Assembly (NCBI RefSeq): GCF_963678635.1
Contig: NC_087064.1
Coordinates: forward strand, 39,052,532-39,116,531
From: Symsagittifera roscoffensis
Lineage: Eukaryota > Xenacoelomorpha > Acoela > Convolutidae
DNA length: 64,000 nucleotides
Direction: 5' to 3'
Below, one piece after another: positions 1-15,500 of this stretch (positions within the stretch are counted from its first letter, which is position 1; every line of letters starts with the position of its first letter). The notes under the pieces were generated by a model. The model made no database searches. It was not told the DNA's origin and was given only the letters and a program-made list of their open reading frames with translations. The translations under genes were made by a program, and so were the position numbers.

Positions 1-3000
1 GATTCTCAGCAACTTTTGTCTTCATAATCAAGTCTCAAAAGTCGATAGTTTCCGAGATAGCATGTTGATGTTGATGTTTCTGGATGACTCATACAGCCTA
101 TGACGAAGATAATTTTCTCAGCTGTTTTTTGATTCTAAGCAACTTTTGTCTTCTTAATCAAGTCTCAAAAGTCGATAATTTCCGAGATAGCATGTTGATG
201 TAGCTTTTTTTGGTTGACTCAAACAACCTATGATGAAAATTGAAAATCTTTTTTAGTTGTTTTTTGAATCTAAGCAACTTTTGTCTTCATAATCAAGTTT
301 CAAAAGTGAGTAGTTTCCGAGATAGCATGTTGATTTAGCTTTTTCTGGATGACTCATACATCCTATGATGAAGATTGAAAGTCTTTTCTAGTTGTTTTGT
401 GATTCTGGACAGTTTTTGTCTTCAAAATCAGGTGTCAAAAAGCGAAAATTTCCGAGATGACCTGATAATGTAGCTATTTCTGGATGACTCATACATAATA
501 TGACGAAGATAATTTTCTCAGGTGTTTTTTGATTCTAAGCAACTTTTGTCTTCATAATCATGTCACAAAAGTCGATAGTTTCCGAGATAGCATTTTCATG
601 TAGCTTTTTCTGGATGACTCATACAGCCTATGATGAAGATTGAATGTCTTTTAGTTGTTTTTTGATTCTGAAATTTTTGTCTGCATAATCAAGTCTCAAA
701 AGTCGATAGTTTCCGAGATAGCATATTGATGTAGCTTTTTCTGGATGACTCATACATCCTATGATGAAGGTTGAAAGTCTTTTCTAGTTGTTTTGTGATT
801 CTGGACAGTTTTTGTCTTCAAAGTCAGGTGTCAAAAAGCGAAAATTTCCGAGATGACCTGATAATGTAGCTATTTCTGGATGACTCATACATAATATGAC
901 GAAGATAATTTTCTCAGCTGTTTTTTGATTCTAAGCAACTTTTGTCTTCATAATCATGTCACAAAAGTCGATAGTTTCCGAGATAGCATTTTCATGTAGC
1001 TTTTTCTGGATGACTCATACAGCCTATGATGAAGATTGAATGTCTTTTAGTTGTTTTTTGATTCTGAAATTTTTGTCTGCATAATCAAGTCTCAAAAGTC
1101 GATAGTTTCCGAGATAGCATATTGATGTAGCCTTTTCTGGTTGACTCATACATCCTATGATGAAGATTGAAAGTCTGTTTTAGTTGTTAATTGATTCTGA
1201 ACATTTTTTGTCTTCATAATCTGGTGTCAAAAAGCGAAAATTTCCGAGATGGCCTGATGATGTAGCTGTTTCTGGATGACTCGTACATCCTTTGAGGAAG
1301 ATATTTTTCTCAGCTGTTTTTTGATTCTAAGCAACTTTTGTCTTCATAATCAAGTCTCAAAAGTCGATAGTTTCCGAGATAGCATTTTCATGTAGCTTTT
1401 TCTGGATGAGTCATACAGCCTATGATGAAGATTGAATGTCTTTTAGTTGTTTTTTGATTCTGAAATTTTTGTCTGCATAATCAAGTCTCAAAAGTCGATA
1501 GTTTCCGAGATAGCATATTGATGTAGCTTTTTCTGGATGACACATACATCCTATGTTGAAGATTGAAAGTCTTGTTAGTTGTTATGTGACTCTGAACAAT
1601 TTTTGTCTTCATAATCAGGTGTCAAAAGCAAAATTTTCCGAGATGGCCTGATAATGTAGCTGTTTCTGGATGACTCATACATCCAATGACAAAGATAATT
1701 TTCCCAGCTGTTTTTATGATTCTAAGCAACTTTTGTCTTCATAATCAAGTCTCAAAAGTCGATAGTTTCCGAGATAGCATGTTGATGTTGCTTTTTCTGG
1801 ATGACTCATACAGCCTATGACGAAGATAATTTTCTCAGCTTTTTTTTGATTCTAAGCAACTTTTGTCTTCATAATCAAGTCTCGAAGTTCGATAGTTTCA
1901 GAGATAGCATGTTGATGTAGCTTTTTCTGCATGACTCATACTTCCTATGATGAAGATTGAAAGTCTTTTTTAGTTGTTTTGTGATTCTGAACAAATTTTG
2001 TCTTCATAATCAGGTATCAAAAAGCGAAGATTTCCGAGATGGCCTGATAATGTAGCTATTTCTGGATGACTCATAGATACTATGACGAAGATAATTTTCT
2101 CAGCTGTTTTTTGATTCTAAGCAACTTTTGTCTTCATAATCATGTCACAAAAGTTGATAGTTTTGGGATATCATGTTGATGTAGCCTTCTCTGGATGACT
2201 CATACATCCTATGATGAAGATTGAAAGTCTGTTTTAGTTGTTAATTGATTCTGAACAATTTTTGTCTTCATAATCTGGTGTCAAAAAGCGAAAATTTCCG
2301 AGATGGCCTGATAATGTAGCTGTTTCTGGATGACTCGTACATCATATGACGAAGATTGAAAAACTTTTTTAGTTGTTTTTTGATTCTGAACAACTTTTGT
2401 CTCCACAATCAATTCTCAAAAATTGATAGTTTCGAGATAGCTTGTTAATGTAGCTTTTTCTGGATGACTCATGCATCCTATTTTGAAGAGAGAAAGTCTT
2501 TTTAGTTGTTATACGACTCTGGAATTTTTTTTTTCTTCATAATCAGGTGTCAAAAAGCAAAACTTTCCGAGATGGCCTGATAATGTAGCTGTTTCTGGAT
2601 GACTCGTACATCCTTTGAGGAAGATATTTTTCTCAGCTGTTTTTTGATTCTAAGCAACTTTTGTCTTCATAATTAAGTCTCAAAAGTCGATAGTTTCCAA
2701 GATAGCATATTGATGTAGCTTTTTCTGGATGACTCATACAGCCTATGATAAAAATTGAAAGCATTTTAGTTGTTTTTTGATTCTGAACAACTTTTGTTTG
2801 CATAATCAAGTCTCAAAAGTCGATAGTTTCCGAGATAGCATGTTGATGTAGCTTTTTCTCGTTGACACATACATCCTATGATGAAGATTGAATGTCTTTT
2901 TAAAATGTTTTGTGATTCTGAACAATTTTTGTCTTCATAATCAGGTGTCAAAAAGCGAAAATTTCCGAGATGGCCTGATAATGTAGCTATTTCTGGATGA

Positions 3001-6000
3001 CTCATACATACAATGACGAAGATAATTTTCTCAGCTGTTTTTTGATTCTAAGCAACTTTTGTCTTCATAATCATGTCACAAAAGTCGATAGTTTTGGGAT
3101 ATCATGTTGATGTAGCCTTTTCTGGATGACTCATACATCCTATGATGAAGATTGAAAGTCTGTTTTAGTTGTTATTTGATTCTGAACAATTTTTGTCTTC
3201 ATAATCTGGTGTTAAAAAGCGAAAATTTCCAAGATGGCCTGATGACGTAGCTGTTTCTGGATGACTCAATAATCATATGACGAAGATTGAAAGTCTTTTT
3301 TAGTTGTTTTTTGATTCTGAACAACTTTTGTCTTCACAATCAAGTCTCAAAAGTTGATAGTTTCGCGATAGCTTGTTAATGTAGCTTTTTCTGGATGACT
3401 CATACATCCTATGTTGAAGATTGAAAGTCTTTTTTAGTTGTTATGTGACTCTGAACAATTTTTGTCTTCATAATCAGGTGTCAAAAAGCAAAATTTTCCG
3501 AGTTGGCCTGATAATGTAACTGTTTCTGGATGACTCGTACATCCTTTGAGGAAGATATTTTTCTCAGCTGTTTTTTGATTCTAAGCAACTTTTGTCTTCA
3601 TATTCAAGTCTCAAAAGTCGATAGTTTTGGGATATCATGTTGATGTAGCCTTTTCTGGATGACTCATACATCCTATGATGAAGATTGAAAGTCTGTTTTA
3701 GATGTTAATTGATTCTGAACAATTTTTGTCTTCATAATCTGGTGTCAAAAAGCGAAAATTTCCGAGATGGCCTGATGATGTAGCTGTTTCTGGATGACTC
3801 GTAGATCATATGACGAAGATTGAAAGTCTTTTTTAGTTGTTTTTTGATTCTGAACAACTTTTGTCTTCACAATCAATTCTCAAAAGTTGATAGTTTCGAG
3901 ATAGCTTGTTAATGTAGCTTTTTATGGATGACTCATGCATCCTATGTTGAAGAGTGAAAGTTTTTTTTAGTTGTTATGTGACTCTGAACATTTTTTTTCT
4001 TCATAATCAGGTGTCAAAAAGCAAAATTTTCCGAGATGGCCTGATAATGTAGCTGTTTCTGGATGACTCGTACATCCTTTGAGTAAGATGTTTTTCTCAG
4101 CTGTTTTTTGATTCTAAGCAACTTTTGTCTTCATAATCAAGTCTCAAAAGTCGATAGTTTTGGGATATCATGTTGATGTAGCCTTTTCTGGATGACTCAT
4201 ACATCCTATGATGAAGATTGAAAGTCTGTTTTAGTTGTTAATTGATTCTGAACAATTTTCGTCTTCATAATCTGGTGTCAAAAAGCGAAAATTTCCGAGA
4301 TGGCCTGATGATGTAGCTGTTTCTGGATGACTCGTACATCATATGACAAAGATTGAAAGTCTTTTTTAGTTGTTTTTTGATTCTGAACAACTTTTGTCTT
4401 CACAATCAATTCTCAAAAGTTGATAGTTTCGAGATAGCTTGTTAATGTAGCTTTTTCTGGATGACTCATCCATCCTATGTTGAAGAGTGAAAGTCTTTTT
4501 TAGTTGTTATGTGACTCTGAACATTTTTTTTCTTCATAATCAGGTGTCAAAACGCAAAATTTTCCGAGATGGCCTGATAATGTAGCTGTTTCTGGATGAC
4601 TCGTACATCCTTTGAGGAAGATATTTTTCTCAGCTGTTTTTTGATTCTAAGCAACTTTTGTCTTCATAATTTAGTCTCAAAAGTCGATAGTTTCCGAGAT
4701 AGCATAGTGATGTAGTTTTTTCTGGATGACTCATACAGCCTATGATGAAGATTGAATGTCTTTTAGTTGTTTTTTGATTCTGAACAACTTTTGTCTGCAT
4801 AATCAAGTCTCAAAAGTCGATAGTTTCCGAGATAGCATGTTGATGTAGCTTTTTCTCGTTGACACTTACATCCTATGATGAAGATTGAATGTCTTTTTTA
4901 GTTGTTTTGTGATTCTGAACAATTTTTGTCTTCATAATCAGGTGTCAAAAAGCGAAATTTTCCGAGATGGCCTGATAATGTAGCTATTTCTGGATGACTC
5001 ATACATACTATGACGAAGATAATTTTCTCAGCTGTTTTTTGATTCTAAGCAACTTTTGTCTTCATAATCATGTCACAAAAGTTGATAGTTTCGAGATAGC
5101 ATGTTGATGTAGCTTTTTCTGGATGACTCATACATCCTATGATGAAGATTGAAAGCCTTTTTTAGTTGTTTTTTGATTCTAAGCAACTTTTGTCTTCATA
5201 ATAAAGTCACAAAAATTGATAGTTTTGGGATATCATGTTGATTTAGCCTTTTCTGGATGACTCATACATCCTATGATGAAGATTGAAAGTCTGTTTTAAT
5301 TGTTATTTGATTCTGAACAATTTTTGTCTTCATAATCTGGTGTCAAAAAGCGAAAATTTCCGAGATGGCCTGATGATGTAGCTGTTTCTGGATGACTCAA
5401 TAATCATATGACGAAGCTTGAAAGTCTTTTTTAGTTGTTTTTTGATTCTGAACAACTTTTGTCTTCACAATCAAGTCTCAAAAGTTGATAGTTTCGAGAT
5501 AGCTTGTTAATGTAGCTTTTTCTGGGTGACTCATACATCCTATGTTGAAGATTGAAAGTCTTTTTTAGTTGTTATGTGACTCTGAACAATTTTTGTCTTC
5601 ATAATCAGGTGTCAAAAAGCAAAATTTTCGGAGATGGCCTGATAATGTAGCTGTTTCTGGATGACTCGTACATCCTTTGAGGAAGATATTTTTCTCAGCT
5701 GTTTTTTGATTCTAAGCAACTTTTGTCTTCATAATCAAGTCTCAAAAGTCGATAGTTTCCGAGATAGCAAATTGATTTAGCATTTTCTGGACGACTCATA
5801 CAGCCAATGATGAAGATTGAATGTCTTTTAGTTGTTTTTGATTCTGAACAACTTTTGTCTGCATAATCAAGTTTCAAAAGTCGATAGTTTCCGAGATAGC
5901 ATGTTGATGTAGCTTTTTATGGTTGACACATACATCCTATGATGAAGATTGAATGTCTTTTTTAGTTGTTTTGTGATTTTGAACAATTTTTGTCTTCATA

Positions 6001-7079
6001 ATCAGGTGTCAAAAAGCGAAAATTTCCAAGATGGCCTGATAATATTGCAATTTCTGGATGACTCATACATCCAATGACAAAGATAATTTTCCCAGCTGTT
6101 TTTATGATTCTAAGCAACTTTTGTCTTCATAATCAAGTCTCAAAAGTCGATAGTTTCCGAGATAGCATGTTGATGTAGCTTTTTCTGGATGACTCATACA
6201 TCCTATGATGAAGATTGAAAGCCTTTTTTAGTTGTTTTTTGATTCTGAACAAATTTTGTCTTCACAATCAAGACTCAAAAATTGATAGTTTCGAGATAGC
6301 TTGTTGATGTAGCTTTTTCTGGATGACTCATACATCCGATGGTGAAGACTGAAAGTCTTTTTTAGTTGTTTAGTGATTCTGAACAACTTTTATCTTCATA
6401 ATCAGGTGTCAAAAATCGAAAAGTTCCGAGATGGCATGATAATGTAGCTATTTCTGGATGACTCATACATCCTATGACGAAGATAATTTTCTCGGCTGTT
6501 TTCGATTCTAAGCAACTTTTGTCTTCATAATCAAGTCTCAAAAATTGATAGTTTCCGAGATAGCATGATAATGTAGCTATTTCTGGATGACTCATACACC
6601 CTATGACGAAGATAATTTTCTCGGCTGTTTTTCGATTCTAAGCAACTTCTTTTGTCTTCATAATCAAGTCTCAAAAGTCGATAGTTTCCGAGATAGCATG
6701 TTGATGTTGCTTTTTCTGGATGACTCATACAGCCTATGACGAAGATAATTTTCTCAGCTGTTCTTCGATTCTAAGCAAATTTTGTCTTCATAATCAAGTC
6801 TCAAAAGTCGATAGTTTCTGAGATAGCATGTTGATGTAGCTTTTTCTCGTTGACTCAAACAACCTATGATGAAAATTGAAAGTCTTTTTTAGTTGTTTTT
6901 TGATTCTAAGTAACTTTTGTCTTCATAATCAAGTTTCAAAAGTCAGTAGTTTCCGAGATAGCATGTTGATGTAGCTTTTTCTGGATGACTCATACATCCT
7001 ATGATGAAGATTGAAAGTCTTTTCTAGTTGTTTTGTGATTCTGGACAATTTTTGTCTTCAAAATCAGGTGTCAAAAAGC

Positions 7080-9000
7080 GAAATTTTCCGAGATGGCCTG
7101 ATAATGTAGCTATTTCTGGATGACTCATACATACTATGACGAAGATAAATATCTCAGCTGTTTTTTGATTCTAAGCAACTTTTGTCTTCATATTCAAGTC
7201 TCAAAAGTCGATAATTTCCGAGATAGTAGGTTGATGTAGCTTTATCTGGATGACTCATACATCCTATGAAGCAGATAATTTTCTCAGCTGTTTTTTTGAA
7301 TCAAAGCAACTTTTGTCTTCATAATCAAGTCTCAAAAATTGATAGTTTCCGAGATAGCCTGTTGATGTAGCTTTTTCTGGATGACTCATACATCCTATGA
7401 TGAAGATTGAAAGTCTTTTTTTAGTTTTTTTGTCTTCATAATCAGGTGTCAAAAAGCGAAAGTTTTCCGAGATGGTCTGATAATGTAGTTATTTCTGGAT
7501 GACTCATACATACTATGACGAAGATAAGTATCTCAGCTGTTTTTTGATTCTAAGCAACTTTTGTCTTCATAATCGAGTCTCAGAAGTCGATAATTTCCGA
7601 GATAGTATGTTGATGTAGCTTTATCTGGATGACTCATACATCCTATGAAGCAGATAATTTTCTCAGCTGTTTTTTTGAATCAAAGCAACTTTTGTCTTCA
7701 TAATCAAGTCTCAAAAATTGATAGTTTCCGAGATAGCATGTTGATGTAGCTTTTTCTGGATGACTCATACATCCTATGATGAAGATTGAAAGTCTTTTCT
7801 AGTTGTTTTGTGATTCTGGACAATTTTTGTCTTCAAAATCAGGTTCAAAAAGCGAAATTTTCCGAGATGGCCTGATAATGTAGCTATTTCTGGATGACTC
7901 ATACATACTATGACGAAGATAAATATCTCAGCTGTTTTTTGATTCTAAGCAACTTTTGTCTTCATATTCAAGTCTCAAAAGTCGATAATTTCCGAGATAG
8001 TAGGTTGATGTAGCTTTATCTGGATGACTCATACATCCTATGAAGCAGATAATTTTCTCAGCTGTTTTTTTGAATCAAAGCAACTTTTGACTTCATAATC
8101 AAGTCTCAAAATTTGATAGTTTCCGAGATAGCCTGTTGATGTAGCTTTTTCTGGATGACTCATACATCCTATGATGAAGATTGAAAGTCTTTTTTTAGTT
8201 TTTTTGTCTTCATAATCAGGTGTCAAAAAGCGAAAGTTTTCCGAGATGGTCTGATAATGAAGTTATTTCTGGATGACTCATACATACTATGACGACGATA
8301 AGTATCTCAGCTGTTTTTTGATTCTAAGCAACTTTTGTCTTCATAATCGAGTCTCAGAAGTCGATAATTTCCGAGATCGTATGTTGATGTAGCTTTATCT
8401 GGAAGACTCATACATCCTATGAAGCAGATAATTTTCTCAGCTGTTTTTTTGAATCAAAGCAACTTTTGTCTTCATAATCAAGTCTCAAAAATTGATAGTT
8501 TCCGAGATAGCATGTTGATGTAGCTTTTTCTGGATGACTCATACATCCTATGATGAAGATTGAAAGTCTTTTCTAGTTGTTTTGTGATTCTGGACAATTT
8601 TTGTCTTCAAAATCAGGTGTCAAAAAGCGAAATTTTCCGAGATGGCCTGATAATGTAGCTATTTCTGGATGACTCATACATACTATGACGAAGATAAATA
8701 TCTCAGCTGTTTTTTGATTCTAAGCAACTTTTGTCTTCATATTCAAGTCTCAAAAGTCGATAATTTTCGAGATAGTTGGTTGATGTAGCTTTATCTGGAT
8801 GACTCATACATCCTATGAAGCAGATAATTTTCTCAGCTGTTTTTTTGAATCAAAGCAACTTTTGTCTTCATAATCAAGTCTCAAAAATTGATAGTTTCCA
8901 AGATAGCCTGTTGATGTAGCTTTTTCTGTATGACTCATACATCCTATGATGAAGATTGAAAGTCTTTTTTTAGTTTTTTGTCTTCATAATCAGGTGTCAA
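7080..9000. repeat. Higher-order repeat, about 774 bp, three copies
   Basis: A distinctive variant beginning GAAGCAGATAATTTTCTCAG, followed by a T-run and GAATCAAAGC, recurs at 7,268, 8,042 and about 8,817, spacing 774-775 bp, with intermediate copies about 380-395 bp away. The unit is thus about six monomers. The first two copies are almost identical; the third starts to diverge near its right end. This is the signature of unequal crossing-over or local amplification inside the satellite. Edges are approximate. Confidence 0.85.
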
Positions 9001-12000
9001 AAAGCGAATTTTTCCGAGATGGCCTGGTAGTGTAGCTATTTCTGGATGACTCATACATCCTATGACGAAGATAAATTTCTCAGCTGTTTTTTGATTCTAA
9101 GCAACTTTTGTCTTCATAATCAAGTCTCAAAATTCGATAGTTTCCGAGATAGCATGTTGATGTAGCTTTTTCTGCATGACTTATACTTCCTATGATGAAG
9201 ATTGAAAGTCTTTTTTAGTTGTTTTGTGATTCTGAACAACTTTTGTCTTCACAATCAGGTGTCAAAAAGCGAAAGTTTTCCGAGATGGTCTGATAATGTA
9301 GTTATTTCTGGATGACTCATACATACTATGACGAAGATAAATATCTCAGCTGTTTTTTGATTCTAAGCAACTTTTGTCTTCATAATTGAGTCTCAGAAGT
9401 CGATAATTTCCGAGATAGTTTGTTGATGTAGCTTTTTCTGGATGACTCATACATCCTATGAAGCAGATAATTTTCTCAGCTGTTTTTTGATTCTAAGCAA
9501 TTTTTGTCTTCATAATCAAGTCTCAAAAATCGATAGTTTCCAAGATAGCCTTTTGATGTAGCTTTTTCTGGATGACTCATACATCCTATGATGAAGATTG
9601 AAAGTCTTTTTTTAGTTTTTTGTCTTCATAATCAGGTGTCAAAAAGCGAAAATTCCGAGATGGCCTGGTAGTGTAGCTATTTCTGGATGTCTCATACATC
9701 CTATGACGAAGATAAATTTCTCAGCTGTTTTTTGATTCTAAGCAACTTTTGTCTTCATAATCAAGTCTCGAAGTTCGATAGTTTCAGAGATAGCATGTTG
9801 ATGTAGCTTTTTCTGCATGACTCATACTTCCTATGATGAAGATTGAAAGTCTTTTTTAGTTGTTTTGTGATTCTGAACAACTTTTGTCTTCATAATCAGG
9901 TGTCAAAAAGCGAAAGTTTTCCGAGATGGCTTGATAATGTAGCTTTTTCTGGATGACTCATACATACTATGACGAAGATAAATATCTCAGCTGTTTTTTG
10001 ATTCTAAGCAACTTTTGTCTTCATAATCGAGTCTCAAAAGTCGATAACTTCCGAGATAGTATGTTGATGTAGCTTTTTCTGGATGACTCATACATCCTAT
10101 GAAGCAGATAATTTTCTCAGCTGTTTTTGATTCTAAGCAACTTTTGTCTTCATAATTAAGTCTCAAAAATCGACAGTTTCCGAGATAGCCTTTTGATGTA
10201 GCTTTTTCTGCATGACTCATACTTCCTATGATGAAGATTGAAAGTCTTTTTTAGTTGTTTTGTGATTCTGAACAACTTTTGTCTTCATAATCAGGTGTCA
10301 AAAAGCGAAAGAATTTCCGAGATGGCCTGATAATGTAGCTTTTTCTGGATGACGCATACATCCTATGACGAAGATAGTTTTCTCAGCTGTTTTTTGACTC
10401 TAAGCAATTTTTGTCTTAATACTCAAGTCTCGAAAGTCGATAGTTTCCGAGATAGCATGTTGATGTAGCTTTTTCTGCATGACTCATGCTTCCTATGATG
10501 AAGATTGAAAGTCTTTTTTAGTTGTTTTTTGATTCTGAACAAATTTTGTCTTCATAATCAAGTCTCGAAAGTCGATAGTTTCCGAGATAGCATGTTGATG
10601 TAGCTTTTTCTGCATGACTCATACTTCCTATGATGAAGATTGAAATTCTTTTTTAGTTGTTGTGTGAGTCTGAACAACTTTTGTCTTCATAATCAAGTCT
10701 CGAAAGTTGATAGTTTCCGAGATAGCATGTTGATGTAGCTTTTTCTGGATGACTCATACATCCTATGAAGCAGATAATTTTCTCAGCTGTTTTTTGATTC
10801 TAAGCAACTTTTGTCTTCATAATTAAGTCTCAAAAATCGACAGTTTCCGAGATAGCCTGTTGATGTAGCTTTTTCTGGATGACTCATACATCCTATGATG
10901 AAGATTGAAAGTCTTTTTTTTAGTTTTTTTCTTCATAATCAGGTGTCAAAAAGCGAAAATTTCCGAGATGACCTGATAGTGTAGCTATTTCTGGATGACT
11001 CATACATCCTATGACGAAAATAAATTTCTCAGCTGTTTTTTGATTCTAAGCAACTTTTGTCTTCATAATCAAGTCTCGAAAGTCGATAGTTTCCGAGATA
11101 GCATTTTGATGTAGCTTTTTCTGCATGACTCATACTTCCTATGATGAAGATTGAAAGTCTTTTTTTAGTTGTTTTGAGATTCTGAACAACTTTTGTCTTC
11201 ATAATCAGCTGTCAAAAAAAGAAAGAATTTCCGAGATGGCCTGATAATGTAGCTTTTTCTGGATGACTCATACATCCTATGACAAAGATAGTTTTCTCAG
11301 CTGTTTTTTGACTCTAAGCAATTTTTGTCTTAATACTCAAGTCTCGAAGGTCGATAGTTTCCGAGATAGCATGTTGATGTAGCTTTTTCTGCATGACTCA
11401 TACTTCCTATGATGAAGACTGAAAGTCTTTTTTAGTTGTTTTTTGACTCTGAACAAATTTTGTCTTCATAATCAAGTCTCGAAAGTCGATAGTTTCCGAG
11501 ATAGCATGTTGATGTAGCTTTTTCTGCATGACTCATACTTCCTATGATGAAGATTGAAAGTCTTTTTTAGTTGTTGTGTGATTCTGAACAACTTTTGTCT
11601 TCATAATCAGGTGTCAAAAAGCAAAAAATTCCGAGATGGCCTGATCATGTAGCTATTTCTGGATGACTCATACATCCTATGACGAAGATAGTTTTCTCAG
11701 CTGTTTTTTGATTCTAAGCAACTTTTGTCTTCATAATCAAGTCTCAAAAGTCGATAATTTCCGAGATAGTATGTTGACGTGGCTTTTTTTGGATGACTCA
11801 TACATCCTATGAAGCAGATATTTTTCTCAACTGTTTTTTGATTCTAAGCAATTTTTGTCTTCATAATCAAGTCTCGAAAGTCGATGTTTTCCGAGATAGC
11901 ATGTTGATGTAGCTTTTTCTGCATGACTCATACTTCCTATGATGAAGATTGAAAGTCTTTTTTAGTTGTTTTGTGATTCTGGACAATTTTTGTCTTCGTA

Positions 12001-12599
12001 ATCAGGTGTCAAAAAGCGAAAAATTCCGAGATGGCCTGATAGTGTAGCTATTTCTGGATGACTCATACATACTATGACAAAGATAAATATCTCAGCTGTT
12101 TTTTGATTCTAAGCAACTTTTGTCTTCATAATCAAGTCTCAAAAGTCGATAATTTCCGAGATAGTATGTTGACGTAGCTTTTTCTGGATGACTCATACAT
12201 CCTATGAAACAGATAATTTTCTCAGCTGTTTTTTGATTCTAAGCAACTTTTGTCTTCATAATCAAGTCTCAAAAATCGATAGTTTCCGAGATAGCCTGTT
12301 TTTGTAGCTTTTTCTGGATGACTCAAACATCCTATGATGAAGATTGGAAGTCTTTTCTAGTTGTTTCGTGATTTTGGACATTTTTGTCTTCATAATCAGT
12401 TGTCAAAAAGCAAAAATTTCCGAGATGGCCTGATAATGTAGCTATTTCTGGATGACTCATACATACTATGACGAAGATAAATTTCTCCGCTGTTTTTGAT
12501 TCTAAGCAATTTTTGTCTTCATAATCAAGTCTCGAAAGTCGATAGTTTCCGAGATAGCATGTTGATGTAGCTTTTTCTGCATGACTCATACATCTTTTT

Positions 12600-15500
12600 A
12601 TGAAGATTGAAAGTCTTTTTTAGTTATTTTGTGATTCTGAACAATTTTTGTCTTCATAATTAAGTCTCGAAAGTCGATATTTTCCGAGATAGCATATTGA
12701 TGTAGCTTTTTCTGCATGACTCGTACTTTCTATGATGAAGATTGAAAGTCTTTTTTAGTTGTTTTATGATTCTGAACAAGTTTTGTCTTCATAATTAGGT
12801 GTCAAAAAGCGAAAATTTCCGAGATGGCCTGATAATGTAGCTCTTTCTGGATGACTCATACATTCTATGACGAAGATAGTTTTCTCCGCTGTTTTTGATT
12901 CTAAGCAATTTTTGTCTTCATAATCAAGTCTCGAAAGTCGATAGTTTCCGAGATAGCATGTTGATGTAGCTTTTTCTGCATGACTCATACATCCTTTTAT
13001 GAAGATTGAAAGTCTTTTTTAGTTATTTTGTGATTCTGAACAATTTTTGTCTTCATAATCAAGTCTCAAAAGTCGATAGTTTCCAAGATAGCATGTTGAT
13101 GTAGCTTTTTCTGAATGACTCATACATCCTTTTATGAAGATTGAAAGTCTTTTTTAGTTATTTTGTGATTCTGAACAATTTTTGTCTTCATACTCAGGTG
13201 TCAAAAAGAAAAAATTTCCGAGATGGCCTGATAATGTAGCTATTTCTGGATGACTCATTTATCCTATGACGAAGATAACTTTCTCAGCTGTTTTTTTATT
13301 CTAAGCAACTTTTGTCTTCATAATCAAGTCTCAAAAGTCGATAATTTCCGAGATAGCATGTGGATATAGATTTTTTCTGGATGACTCATACATCATATGA
13401 TGAAGATTGACAGTCTTTTTTCGTTGTTTTGTGATTCTGAACATTTTTTGTCTTCATAATCAGGTGTCAAAAAGCGAAACTTTTCGAGATGGCCTGATAA
13501 TGTAGCTATTTCTGGATGACTCATACATCCTAGGACGAAGATAATTTTCTCAGCTGTTTTTTGATTCTAAGCAACTTTTGTCTTCATAATCAAGTCTCAA
13601 AAGTCGATAGTTTCCGAGATAGCATGTCGATATAGATTTTTTCTGGATGACTCATACATCCTATGATGAAGATTGAAAGTCTTTTTTCGTTGTTTTGTGA
13701 TTCTGAACTTTTTTTGTCTTCATAATCAGGTGTCAAAAGTCGATAATTTCCGAGATGGCCTGATAATGTAGCTTTTTCTGCATGAATCATACTTCCTATG
13801 ATGAAGATTGAAAGTCTTTTTTAGTTGTTTTTTGATTCTGAACAAATTTTGTCTTCATAATCAAGTCTCAAAAGTCGATAGCTTCCGATATAGCATGTTG
13901 ATGTAGCTTTTTCCGAATGACTCATACATCCTTCTATGAAGATTGAAAGTCTTTTTTTGTTGTTTTGTGATTCTGAACATTTTTTGTCTTCATAATCAAG
14001 TGTCAAAAAACGAAAGTTTTCGAGATGGCCTGATAATGTAGCTATTTCTGGATGACTCATACATCCTATGACAAAGATAATTTTCCCAGCTGTTTTTTTG
14101 ATTCTAAGCAATTTTTGTCTTCATAATCAAGACTCGAAAGTCGATAGTTTCCGAGATAGCATGTTAATGTAGCTTTTTCTGCATGACTCATACATCCTAT
14201 GAAGCAGATAATTTTCTCAACTGTTTTTTGATTCTAAGCAATTTTTGTCTTCATAATCAAGTCTCGAAAGTCGATATTTTCCGAGATAGCCTGTTGATGT
14301 AGCTTTTTCTGGATGACTCATACATCCTATGATGAAGATTGAAAGTCTTTTTTAGTTGTTTTGTGATTTTGATCAACTTTTGTCTTCATAATCAGGTGTC
14401 AAAAAGCGAAAATTTCCGAGATGGCCTGATAATGTAGCTCTTTCTGGATGACTCATACATCCTATGACGAAGATAGTTTTCTCAGCTGTTTTTGATTCTA
14501 AGCAATTTTTGTCTTCATAATCAAGTCTCGAAAGTTGATAGTTTCCGAGATAGCATGTTGATGTAGCTTTTTCTGCATGACTCATACATCCTTTTATGAA
14601 GATCGAAAGTCTTTTTTAGTTATTTTGTGATTCTGAACAATTTTTGTCTTCATAATCAAGTCTCAAAAGTCGATAGTTTCCGAGATAGCATGTTGATGTA
14701 GCTTTTTCTGAATGACACATACATCCTTTTATGAAGATTGAAAGTCTTTTTTAGTTATTTTGTGATTCTGAACAATTTTTGTCTTCATACTCAGGTGTCA
14801 AAAAAAAAAAATTCCGAGATGGCCTGATAATGTAGCTATTTCTGGATGGCTCATTTATCCTATGACGAAGATAATTTTCTCAGCTGTTTTTTTATTCTAA
14901 GCAACTTTTGTCTTCATAATCAAGTCTCAAAAGTCGATAGTTTCCGAGATAGCATGTTGATATAGATTTTTTCTGGATGACTCATACATCCTATGATGAA
15001 GATTGAAAGTCTTTTTTCGTTGTTTTGTGATTCTGAACTTTTTTTGTCTTCATACTCAGGTGTCAAAAAAAAAATTTTCCGAGATGGCCTGATAATGTAG
15101 CTATTTCTGGATGACTCATTTATCCTATGACGAAGATAATTTTCTCAGCTGTTTTTTTATTCTAAGCAACTTTTGTCTTCATAATCAAGTCTCAAAAGTC
15201 GATAGTTTCCGAGATAGCATGTTGATATAGATTTTTTCTGGATGACTCATACATCCTTTGATGAAGATTGAAAGTCTTTTTTCGTTGTTTTGTGATTCTG
15301 AACTTTTTTTGTCTTCATAATCAGGTGTCAAAAGTCGATAATTTCCGAGATGGCCTGATAATGTAGCTTTTTCTGCTTGACTCATACTTCCTATGATGAA
15401 GATGGAAAGTCTTTTTTAGTTGTTTTTTGATTCTGAACAAATTTTGTCTTCATAATCAAGTCTCAAAAGTCGATAGTTTCCGAGATAGCATGTTGATGTA

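Noticed and set aside
1240-5700. CTGTTTC words in type-B monomers as a nematode piRNA promoter motif
   Set aside because: The word is only in a subset of monomers (others have CTATTTC or CTTTTTC), the last base of the known motif differs, and the organism is not identified. Most likely a coincidence.
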